From Petrotoga sp. UBA5851 (GTDB taxonomy: Bacteria > Thermotogota > Thermotogae > Petrotogales > Petrotogaceae): a DNA stretch of 24,908 bases. The translations under genes and the position numbers were made by a program. Shown here piece after piece: positions 7,722 through 14,220 of the stretch. How positions within the stretch are numbered: position 1 is the first letter of the stretch; every line of letters begins with the position of its first letter. The notes under the pieces are model-generated. The model saw only the letters and a list, made by a program, of their open reading frames with translations. It was not told the DNA's origin and made no database searches. Location: positions 13,518 to 38,425 of the forward strand of contig DJGH01000029.1 of NCBI GenBank assembly GCA_002431635.1. The letters are read 5' to 3'.

Positions 7722-8390
7722 ATGGTACAGCTTTCATATCCAGTTGAAATGGAGATTGCCGGAAGCACTGCGATGTTTACACGCCCAGATACTGGAGATT
7801 GCCCCGTCAGCTATCCTGCACCAACATTTTCAGCGGTAAAGGCAATGTTTGAGTCTGTTTTATGGGGACCTGATGTTGAAATTATTCCAGCGAGAGTTGA
7901 ACTGTGCTCACCCATTCAGTACCATTCATACTGTACCAACTATGGCGGCCCACTGCGAAGCAGCACAGCATTAAAAGCAGGAAACAACTATCAACTCTAT
8001 GCCACGGTACTGATCGACGTCTGCTACAAGCTGTATGCGGAAGTTGTACCCAACCGCAAGAAAAATAATTTATCGGAAAGCGCAGTGCAATGGGATAGAA
8101 GGACAACGTCTCCAGGGCATGCCTACCAATGCATTTTCAAGCGACGGCTTCAAAGAGGACAATGCTATTCAATACCGGCACTTGGCTGGCGCGAGTTTAC
8201 TCCCTCCTATTTTGGAAAGTTGAGAGAAACGACATCAGTGCTTTCTGACCTGCCTGATGTAACGATTCCATCCATGCTGAGGCAGGTTTTCTCCAGAGGC
8301 TACAGTTCCCCCGTTTCATATGTGTATGACAACGATTTGGTAATCAAAAATGGAGTACTTGAATACCCAAAGCGGGGTGCGGTACTATGA
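7722..8390 (+). CDS. cas5c: CRISPR-associated protein Cas5, type I-C-like
   Basis: This 222-residue Cas5 is the first gene of the effector operon. In type I-C, Cas5 (Cas5d) both cuts the precursor crRNA, since Cas6 is absent, and caps the 5' handle in the complex. Supporting features are the N-terminal strand and loop AMFTRPDTGD, the PTFSAVKAMFESVLWGP segment typical of Cas5, NYGGPLR (about 73-79), and the family block RRLQRGQCY followed by WREFTPSYFG (about 141-165). The poly-G ribosome binding site AGGGGGGG (7711-7718) is very close to the ATG. The Lys-His pair known as catalytic in Cas5d (Bacillus halodurans K116/H117) is not obvious here; the region reads SPGHAYQCIF. The end overlaps cas8c by four bases (ATGA). 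No clear promoter was found in 7586-7721. Confidence 0.87.
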   Translation: MVQLSYPVEMEIAGSTAMFTRPDTGDCPVSYPAPTFSAVKAMFESVLWGPDVEIIPARVELCSPIQYHSYCTNYGGPLRSSTALKAGNNYQLYATVLIDVCYKLYAEVVPNRKKNNLSESAVQWDRRTTSPGHAYQCIFKRRLQRGQCYSIPALGWREFTPSYFGKLRETTSVLSDLPDVTIPSMLRQVFSRGYSSPVSYVYDNDLVIKNGVLEYPKRGAVL

Positions 8391-10480
8391 TCAATGAGCT
8401 TTATAATTTGTCAAAAACATTAGACCAGCACGGAATTGCTGTGGAAGAATGGCATCGCAAGTATAAGACGCTGCCCAAAGTAACATCCAAAGCTCCATGC
8501 TTTCGCATTTGGCTCGACGATGACGGTATGGTGTGCGGAATTGAGAGTTTATCCTCTGAACATGCAAGCTTGCTTCGTAAATACGGAGATAATCAAAGCA
8601 GCTTTCCGGCCTTTAATATCAGCCCGCTATACCGTGTTACCGCACCGGACGTAATTGCAAAGATTGAGGAACTAAGCGATGGCAAATCAAAACCCGATGT
8701 GGACAGTATTCATGCGTGGTGTATAAATAATAACTGGATAAAAGGCGTTCCAATGCAGGTCAAGCGCAGCATGAATGATTGTGCCCGTAAACTTGTAAAT
8801 AATTTAAATTTAGAGAGCAAGACCAGTGTTATAGCAAAACTGGCTGAACTTTGTCATATTTCCGGGGATGGTTTTCGTGCTTCACTTGAAAAGTGCGTGT
8901 TTGATAAGCTAAGAAAGCAAGAGGACGTTGCTTTAATGCTTTCGTTGCTGTTCCATGTTGGTTCTGATGAAAAAGAACGCACAAATGATACAGGTAAAAA
9001 AATATCTGTTATTCTGGATGTGCATAATTGGACTTCGTATAATTATCCGATTGCCAGCGAACATACAACGATTCAACTGAATGATTTGCTTCTTAAAGGA
9101 AACGATACAGACAGTGAAACCGCTGAAGCTCAACAAACAGATGCCTTTGGTACGCTCTTTATTAATCCTGATGAGCCTATGCCAAGCGTGAACCTTGAAG
9201 GATTTAAGGTAACGTTTCGCTCGATGTTTGACGGTCAGCCCTGTCAATATCGCTATAAGCAAATTAACGATGCATCTTATCCGATAGCGTCAGAAAACCG
9301 TTCTTCTATTAAAAAAGCGTTGGAATGGATCGCGCAGCCGTCAAACCGTGGGACAACATGGGTAAAAGTTGATAAAAATGAGATCGCTTTTATTTATCCG
9401 TCAAAACTGCCCGATGTGCCGCCTAAATTCGCTTCTCTCTTTGGTCAAAATCAAAATTCAAATCTCGAACAGATAGAGGCAAGGTTTGAAAGCGCTGCAA
9501 AGAACTTTGCAGAAGCATTCAAGTGTATTTCTCCCAAACAGAAGCCCGATACGGTGCAGATATTTACGATCCGTAAAATTGACAAGGCCCGTTCCAAGGT
9601 TCTCTTCACCCACAATTCCACGCCGGAGCAGCTTATGGCAGCTGCTGAAAGCTGGTCTGCAGGGTGCAAAAATCTGCCTGTATTCGATTTTGGAGAACCA
9701 GTCACGCCTTTCCCGCTGGAGGTCCCTGATATTCTGAATGCAGTATGGAAACAGGACGGCGAAAGAGCAGATGGGAAGACGCCAGTCAAACGGATGAAGT
9801 ATTATCAGGGCATGGAGTTACTTCTTGACGCTCTGCCTCAAAGCGTAAAACGCAGTTTCCTGCACGTTGAAGTCGATAATGCCTCCGGTCTGTTTAACGA
9901 TCTGGGATATCTGTTGCACAACAGAAAAAAGCCTGACGGAAAGAGCGAAAATAAAAAGCTGAATGATAAGAAAAAAGCCGCTACCCAGTCACTCTCCGTT
10001 TTAGGGCTGCTTCTGTACAAGTGTAATAAAAGAAAGGAGAACTATATGGAAGAACTTGCATTTTTGCTTGGTCAGTGGCTGCATGTGTCGGACGAGCTTC
10101 ATACACTCTACTGCATTGTAAAGCGAAATGGAGACATTCCGCCGCAACTTGCCGGCAGTGCTCTATTTGTAAGTGCTGGTGAGATGCCGTATCAGGTGTT
10201 GTCACAGCTTTCTTCACGAATGAATCCCTTTGTCTCATGGGCGAAACACTACCGTTATCAGAAGATAGAACAGCCAAGTGTAGAAAGTTGGAGGGCGCAA
10301 TGGCTGCTGAGCCTGTACGAAAAACTTGCGAACCAAATTATACCACAGATGGACAAGTCCATCCGATTTGGAGATTTTGAAAAAGCAGAGCTCTATGTGG
10401 GGTACATGGCATCACTTCCCAAAAAAGAGAGGCTTACACAAGCAGAAGATGATTATACAGGAGGTATGAAAAATGAGTGA
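8387..10480 (+). CDS. cas8c: CRISPR-associated large subunit Cas8c (Csd1 family)
   Basis: This is the 697-residue large subunit of the type I-C-like Cascade, expected to recognise the PAM and hold the non-target strand. Assignment rests on position between cas5 and cas7, on size, and on the Csd1-like course: an N-terminal MINELYNLSK with KAPCFRIWLDDDG, a PVKRMKYYQGMELLLDALP region near residues 465-485, and a C-terminal helical part beginning EELAFLLGQWLHVSDELH (from 555). It is longer than the 570-640 residues I expect for Cas8c; a Lys-rich linker (about 510-550) precedes the C-terminal part. The start is translationally coupled to cas5 (ATGA). The 3' end overlaps cas7 by eight bases. A separate product from its 3' end is listed as Cas11c. 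Confidence 0.85.
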   Translation: MINELYNLSKTLDQHGIAVEEWHRKYKTLPKVTSKAPCFRIWLDDDGMVCGIESLSSEHASLLRKYGDNQSSFPAFNISPLYRVTAPDVIAKIEELSDGKSKPDVDSIHAWCINNNWIKGVPMQVKRSMNDCARKLVNNLNLESKTSVIAKLAELCHISGDGFRASLEKCVFDKLRKQEDVALMLSLLFHVGSDEKERTNDTGKKISVILDVHNWTSYNYPIASEHTTIQLNDLLLKGNDTDSETAEAQQTDAFGTLFINPDEPMPSVNLEGFKVTFRSMFDGQPCQYRYKQINDASYPIASENRSSIKKALEWIAQPSNRGTTWVKVDKNEIAFIYPSKLPDVPPKFASLFGQNQNSNLEQIEARFESAAKNFAEAFKCISPKQKPDTVQIFTIRKIDKARSKVLFTHNSTPEQLMAAAESWSAGCKNLPVFDFGEPVTPFPLEVPDILNAVWKQDGERADGKTPVKRMKYYQGMELLLDALPQSVKRSFLHVEVDNASGLFNDLGYLLHNRKKPDGKSENKKLNDKKKAATQSLSVLGLLLYKCNKRKENYMEELAFLLGQWLHVSDELHTLYCIVKRNGDIPPQLAGSALFVSAGEMPYQVLSQLSSRMNPFVSWAKHYRYQKIEQPSVESWRAQWLLSLYEKLANQIIPQMDKSIRFGDFEKAELYVGYMASLPKKERLTQAEDDYTGGMKNE
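10033..10048 (+). promoter_or_regulatory. Internal Shine-Dalgarno and start codon within cas8c
   Basis: AAAGGAG at 10033-10039 is followed after six bases by an in-frame ATG (10046-10048, Met554 of Cas8c). It is a textbook initiation signal inside a coding region, where none would be needed for Cas8c itself. Confidence 0.75.
10046..10480 (+). CDS. cas11c: Cas11c small subunit from an internal start in cas8c
   Basis: This is a predicted 144-residue product identical to the C-terminus of Cas8c (residues 554-697), started by its own ribosome binding site. It is established for type I-C that the small subunit Cas11c is translated independently from the 3' end of cas8c and is needed for a complete complex; several copies form the belly of Cascade. 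The predicted protein is mainly helical, as Cas11 is, starts exactly at the domain boundary after the Lys-rich linker, and has the expected size. It shares its stop with Cas8c. Direct proof of expression is not in the sequence. Confidence 0.72.
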   Translation: MEELAFLLGQWLHVSDELHTLYCIVKRNGDIPPQLAGSALFVSAGEMPYQVLSQLSSRMNPFVSWAKHYRYQKIEQPSVESWRAQWLLSLYEKLANQIIPQMDKSIRFGDFEKAELYVGYMASLPKKERLTQAEDDYTGGMKNE

Positions 10481-11381
10481 GGAGATCAAACGCGCAACCG
10501 GTCTTCTGGTGATTGAAGTTGTCAATTCCAACCCAAACGGCGATCCCGACAGAGAATCTGATCCTCGTCAACGTCCGAATGGAACAGGTGAAATATCTCC
10601 CGTATCCTACAAACGCAAGCTCCGTGATTTGCTGGAAGATCACGAAAGTGTCTTCTTCAAGAGTCTTTCGAAAACATATCAAGAGAGCTGTTCGGAACCA
10701 TGCAAAGGTACTTTAAATCGCTATTGTATTCTCGAATCCCGCGGCAGGGACAGAAAGTCTATACAGAGCGAGATGGCTAAGGATATAAGGTCATTTGACC
10801 AGGAAGAGTTTTTGAATAGTACCTTTGTAAGCAAGTATTGGGATGCTCGCGTTTTCGGCAATACCTTTCTTGAAGAAGGCGCAAACAAGGGCTTTATCAA
10901 AACAGGCGTTGTACAGTTTGGCGTAGGTACGTCTATTTCTCCTGTGGAGATCGTGCGGCATACGAATACGAACAAAGCCGGTGTCCAAGAGGGGAAAAAC
11001 GCTGGCATGGCGCCGCTTGCTTTTCGTATCGTTGAGCATGGCGTGTATTGTATGCCTTTCTTTGTCAACCCCAATTTTGCACAAAAGACCGGATGCACCG
11101 TAGAAGATATCGAGTTGCTAAAGCTACTTATTCCAAAAGCGTACGACCTGAACCGCTCCGCCATCCGCCCGGATGTTCGCATACGTCACGCATGGTACGT
11201 AGAACACAAAAACGTTCTGGGGAGTTGCCCAGATTATATGATTATTGAGGCGCTGACTCCAACACGCATTGGAAACGTAGACACTCCATCCACCAGTTGG
11301 GCTGATTACTGCGATAAAATTTCTCTACCGGAAGAAGTGCTGGAAAAGGTCAGTTCATCTGTTGATTTGGTTTCACTATGA
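10473..11381 (+). CDS. cas7c: CRISPR-associated backbone protein Cas7 (Csd2 family)
   Basis: This 302-residue Cas7 forms the helical backbone that binds the crRNA spacer along its length. Diagnostic stretches are VNSNPNGDPDRESDPRQRP (about 16-34), the YWDARVFGNTF block (about 123-133), GVVQFGVGTSISPVEIVRHT (about 147-166), and GMAPLAFRIVEHGVY. These match the Csd2/Csh2 branch used in type I-C. The start has AGGAGG eight bases upstream, inside the end of cas8c, and the ATG overlaps the cas8c stop region by eight bases. The end overlaps the cas3 start by four bases (ATGA). Such coupling, with a strong ribosome binding site, fits a subunit needed in many copies. Confidence 0.93.
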   Translation: MSEEIKRATGLLVIEVVNSNPNGDPDRESDPRQRPNGTGEISPVSYKRKLRDLLEDHESVFFKSLSKTYQESCSEPCKGTLNRYCILESRGRDRKSIQSEMAKDIRSFDQEEFLNSTFVSKYWDARVFGNTFLEEGANKGFIKTGVVQFGVGTSISPVEIVRHTNTNKAGVQEGKNAGMAPLAFRIVEHGVYCMPFFVNPNFAQKTGCTVEDIELLKLLIPKAYDLNRSAIRPDVRIRHAWYVEHKNVLGSCPDYMIIEALTPTRIGNVDTPSTSWADYCDKISLPEEVLEKVSSSVDLVSL

Positions 11382-13570
11382 GCTATTACGCGCACAGTCC
11401 GAAAGACGGCATTGATGCGCAGATATATACCGCCCATATACGCGGCGTATTTCTTTTGGCACAGCAATATGCACAGGAAGCGGGAACTTATTCAAAAAAC
11501 GATAGAGAGACGTTGTTACTATTGGCGGAGAAAGCGGCTGAATATCACGATATGGGGAAGCTTGACGAAAAAAATCAAGATGTCTTGTCCGGAAAAGTGA
11601 AGGCAAAATCTTTGCCGGTGAATCACGTGGATGCAGGTGCTGCATATTGGTTGGCGGAGGAGCACTTTTCTCCGTTAGCCGCATCGGTAATTCAGGCGCA
11701 CCATGTTGGCTTTCCTGATTATTCAGAAGAATACAATAAGGGAGAACTGATGTTCCGCGATACTGAAATTGCAGATGAGGTAGACAAAAAACTTTCGTCC
11801 TTTGAAGCAATACAGGCTGCCAATGTCGGCTGTCTGTATCCGAATGGCGCCCAAAATAAAATACAGGGTGATCCGTCTGTATTTATGAGGATGCTTTTGT
11901 CTTGCGTTGCCGATGCTGACCATACCAACACGGCACAGCATTACGGAAAATACCCGCTGCATGAACGGGCGATCAACCTGCGTGCTGAAGAACGTTTGGC
12001 GCAGATGGATCGGTGCGTGCTGGATTTGCAGGAGCACAGTGAAGCAACAAAAAGAAATGAACTGCGCAGTCAGATGTACCGATCATGCCGGGATGCGGAT
12101 ACGGCGTCTTGCATATGCTCGTGCGATAGCCCGGTTGGTTCAGGAAAGACGACCGCAGTCATGGCGCACCTGCTTAAACAGGCGCAAAAGCGAGGTCTTC
12201 GCCGCATCTTTGTCATTCTTCCTTTCACGAATATTATCCGTCAGTCGGTGGAAACCTACAGGAAAATGCTCGTTCTTCCGGGAGAAAAGCCGGAGGAAGT
12301 TGTGGCCGAATTACATCATAAAGCGGATTTTGAAAGTGAGGATGCCCGTCATTTAACGGCACTATGGCGCGCACCGATTATTGTAACAACGGCAGTTGCT
12401 TTTTTTGAGACTCTTGCGTCTGATTCTACGGCCACGCTGCGCCGCCTGCACGAGCTTCCTGGTAGCGCCGTGTTTGTTGATGAAGCGCATGCCGCACTTC
12501 CGGCGCACCTTTTACCGCTCGGCTGGAGATGGATAAAAAATCTATCCGAGGAGTGGGGCTGCTACTGGGTTCTTGCTTCCGGATCTCTAAGCAGGTTTTG
12601 GACAATCAACGAAATTGCAGGAAAGGATAAGACCATTAATGTCCCGGAAATTGCTGCAAACACGCTGCGAAACGGTTTAGCTGAATATGAAGAAGATCGG
12701 ATTGCTTACCAATATGACCTCGTTCCTAAAACAGTTGATGAACTTGCATACTGGATCACTGCGTTTCATGGCCCGCGCCTTGTGATACTGAACACCGTAC
12801 AAAGTGCCGCAGCCTTAGCGGATTATCTCGCAAGAAATGTCGGTAGAGGAAAAGTGGAACATTTGTCAACCGCTCTTACGCCCAATGACAGAGATAAGAC
12901 TTTGGCAAAAGTAAAAAAGAGACTTCTTGATAAGTCCGATATAGATTGGACGATTGTAGCCACTTCCTGCATAGAAGCAGGTGTTAATTTGTCTTTTAGG
13001 GTCGGTTTCCACGAACTCAGTTCGCTTTCTTCCGTGCTTCAGGCAGCAGGCCGTGTAAATCGGGATGGCGATGCCGCCAATGCCGAGATGTGGATTTTCC
13101 GGATTGCAGAGGATGGGCTGCTGAAGCAGAATCCTGGACTCAAAAATGCGGCTGCTGTTCTTCAGAACTATTTGGAAAGCGGTATGCGAATCTCCCCTGA
13201 TTTAACGACCAAATCAATTGCTGACGAAATTGCATTGTATGGCATGAAAGGCATCAACAAGAGACTTGTGAATAATGAGTCATTACAAAATTTCAAGAGC
13301 GTAGAGCGTGACTTCAAGGTTATTGATTCCGACACGCGACTTGCGGTCGTGAATGAGGATACATTTACCAAACTCCGGGATGGCACAATAGATTGGAGAG
13401 ATTTGCAAAAAGAATCCGTACAAATTACAAAATATAAGCTCGATGAAATGGGAATTCCGCACATTATAGATGAAATCTACTACTGGAATTGCGGTTACGA
13501 TAATTTTCTCGGTTATATGGCAGGAATCGTTCATCAAAAAAAGATCAAGGGGCAAGCATTGATTATCTAA
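11378..13570 (+). CDS. cas3: CRISPR-associated nuclease-helicase Cas3
   Basis: This 730-residue Cas3 is the effector that unwinds and degrades DNA after Cascade binding. The HD nuclease domain is at the N-terminus: His20, the HD pair H57-D58 (EYHDMGKL), H83/D85 and the H108-H109 pair (QAHHVGF). The helicase part has Walker A PVGSGKTT (252-259), DEAH (368-371), a motif III reading ASGS (400-403) rather than SAT, and motif VI QAAGRVNRDG. The C-terminal end GYDNFLGYMAG fits the accessory domain, so it looks complete. The ATG overlaps the cas7 stop (ATGA). In most type I-C loci cas3 is the first gene; here it is last, followed by a terminator and no cas4-cas1-cas2. Confidence 0.94.
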   Translation: MSYYAHSPKDGIDAQIYTAHIRGVFLLAQQYAQEAGTYSKNDRETLLLLAEKAAEYHDMGKLDEKNQDVLSGKVKAKSLPVNHVDAGAAYWLAEEHFSPLAASVIQAHHVGFPDYSEEYNKGELMFRDTEIADEVDKKLSSFEAIQAANVGCLYPNGAQNKIQGDPSVFMRMLLSCVADADHTNTAQHYGKYPLHERAINLRAEERLAQMDRCVLDLQEHSEATKRNELRSQMYRSCRDADTASCICSCDSPVGSGKTTAVMAHLLKQAQKRGLRRIFVILPFTNIIRQSVETYRKMLVLPGEKPEEVVAELHHKADFESEDARHLTALWRAPIIVTTAVAFFETLASDSTATLRRLHELPGSAVFVDEAHAALPAHLLPLGWRWIKNLSEEWGCYWVLASGSLSRFWTINEIAGKDKTINVPEIAANTLRNGLAEYEEDRIAYQYDLVPKTVDELAYWITAFHGPRLVILNTVQSAAALADYLARNVGRGKVEHLSTALTPNDRDKTLAKVKKRLLDKSDIDWTIVATSCIEAGVNLSFRVGFHELSSLSSVLQAAGRVNRDGDAANAEMWIFRIAEDGLLKQNPGLKNAAAVLQNYLESGMRISPDLTTKSIADEIALYGMKGINKRLVNNESLQNFKSVERDFKVIDSDTRLAVVNEDTFTKLRDGTIDWRDLQKESVQITKYKLDEMGIPHIIDEIYYWNCGYDNFLGYMAGIVHQKKIKGQALII

Positions 13571-13658
13571 TACGGATGTCATTGTACTTGTGACTATTCC
13601 TGGACATTCATAGCTTTTTTGACGTAATCGATGAAAAAGTGATCTTGAATATATAAGT

Positions 13659-13706
13659 AAAATCCACACTAAAGGGTTATCCTTTGATGTGGATTTTGCT
13701 TTGTTG
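13659..13706 (+). terminator. Terminator of the cas operon
   Basis: AAAATCCACA (13659-13668) pairs with TGTGGATTTT (13688-13697), with an inner AAAGG/CCTTT stem; TTTTGCTTTGTT follows. It lies 88 bases after the cas3 stop. The arms are symmetrical enough to work on the minus strand too. Confidence 0.85.
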
Positions 13707-13727
13707 ACTAGGCTTGAAGATAGTCAA
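13704..13727. repeat. Short inverted repeat beyond the cas terminator
   Basis: TTGACTA and TAGTCAA, exact, are separated by ten bases. It lies at the inferred right edge of the island. It could be a minor terminator for the convergent gene, or a trace of the element end; nothing decides this. Confidence 0.35.
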
Positions 13728-13787
13728 TCAAAATCTTACTCGTTATGAGCAATTTAGTTTGAAGAACCATCTTTATGGGATTTTATT

Positions 13788-14153
13788 TTACTTTCTTTTT
13801 ATTTTAAGAAATTTTTTAGAATCAAAAAAGAATGTATATATACCGTATATAAAAAACACTAGAAGACCGAAAGTAATCCAAAGCATACTCACGTTTATCA
13901 TACCAAAAATCCCTGTTCCTCTTACAAAAGATGTAAGCATGGCAGCCAGCCACTGTTTGCTGAAAGTGGCAACTATCACAGGAATGATGATTAACCACTG
14001 AATATCAATTACAAGACTGAAAACAAGCAGAACAGCTATCGAAGTTATCCATAAGACTGCTGGTTTAGAAAGAAACTTGAAAAAAGCGGAAACACCGTTG
14101 CCGATTTTTTTCAAGGACTCAAATCTGCCTTTTTTTGCTGAAACTTCCAACAT
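13788..14153 (-). CDS. Small membrane protein of unknown function
   Basis: This is a 121-residue protein with a charged N-terminal tail (about 30 residues, Lys-rich) and three hydrophobic segments: roughly residues 32-47, 50-66 and 90-110. It ends in a Lys-rich tail (KKFLKIKRK). I start it at the ATG 14153 because GGAGG lies five bases upstream; a GTG two codons earlier overlaps that box. It has its own strong promoter. I do not recognise the family. The stretch between the second and third segments (SKQWLAAMLTSFVRGTG) might be a re-entrant or amphipathic part. Its composition matches the chromosome, not the island, so it marks the right flank. Confidence 0.75.
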   Translation of the reverse strand: MLEVSAKKGRFESLKKIGNGVSAFFKFLSKPAVLWITSIAVLLVFSLVIDIQWLIIIPVIVATFSKQWLAAMLTSFVRGTGIFGMINVSMLWITFGLLVFFIYGIYTFFFDSKKFLKIKRK

Positions 14154-14186
14154 CCCCACCTCCGTTATTATGCTTCTACTATAATT

Positions 14187-14215
14187 ATTATACCTTAAAT
14201 TTTACTCTTTTGCAA
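14187..14215 (-). promoter_or_regulatory. Promoter of the small membrane protein gene
   Basis: On the minus strand TTGCAA (14210-14215) and TATAAT (14187-14192) are separated by exactly 17 bases, about 35 bases upstream of the ATG. The -35 begins five bases after the lepA stop, so the gene is expressed separately from lepA or by read-through. Confidence 0.75.
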
Positions 14216-14220
14216 CAATA

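Larger units (their letters stand above)
5837..13706. mobile_element. Decayed integrated element carrying a CRISPR-Cas effector operon
   Basis: The interval sits between convergent chromosomal genes (uvrB, and the minus-strand membrane protein ending at 13788). Three things set it apart. It holds a serine recombinase remnant and an XRE regulator remnant. Its intact genes use CGC, CGT, CTG, CCG and GCG codons freely, whereas the flanks favour AGA and ATA; for example, line 12421-12480 holds 37 G or C in 60. It has its own terminators at both ends. No flanking direct repeat or att core could be identified, so the exact ends are inferred: left at the uvrB stop, right at the cas3 terminator. Whether the recombinase and the cas genes entered together is not proved. 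Confidence 0.5.

Noticed and set aside
9451..9789. Minus-strand frames of 80-150 codons within the cas genes
   Set aside because: They are shadows caused by the higher G+C content of the cas genes; the plus-strand proteins have family motifs.
13571..13790. Possible CRISPR array after cas3
   Set aside because: No repeat unit of 25-37 bases recurs here; the visible structure is a terminator and one short inverted repeat.
13714..14001. 95-codon plus-strand frame as a gene
   Set aside because: It is largely antisense to the small membrane protein, which has a clear promoter and ribosome binding site on the other strand.
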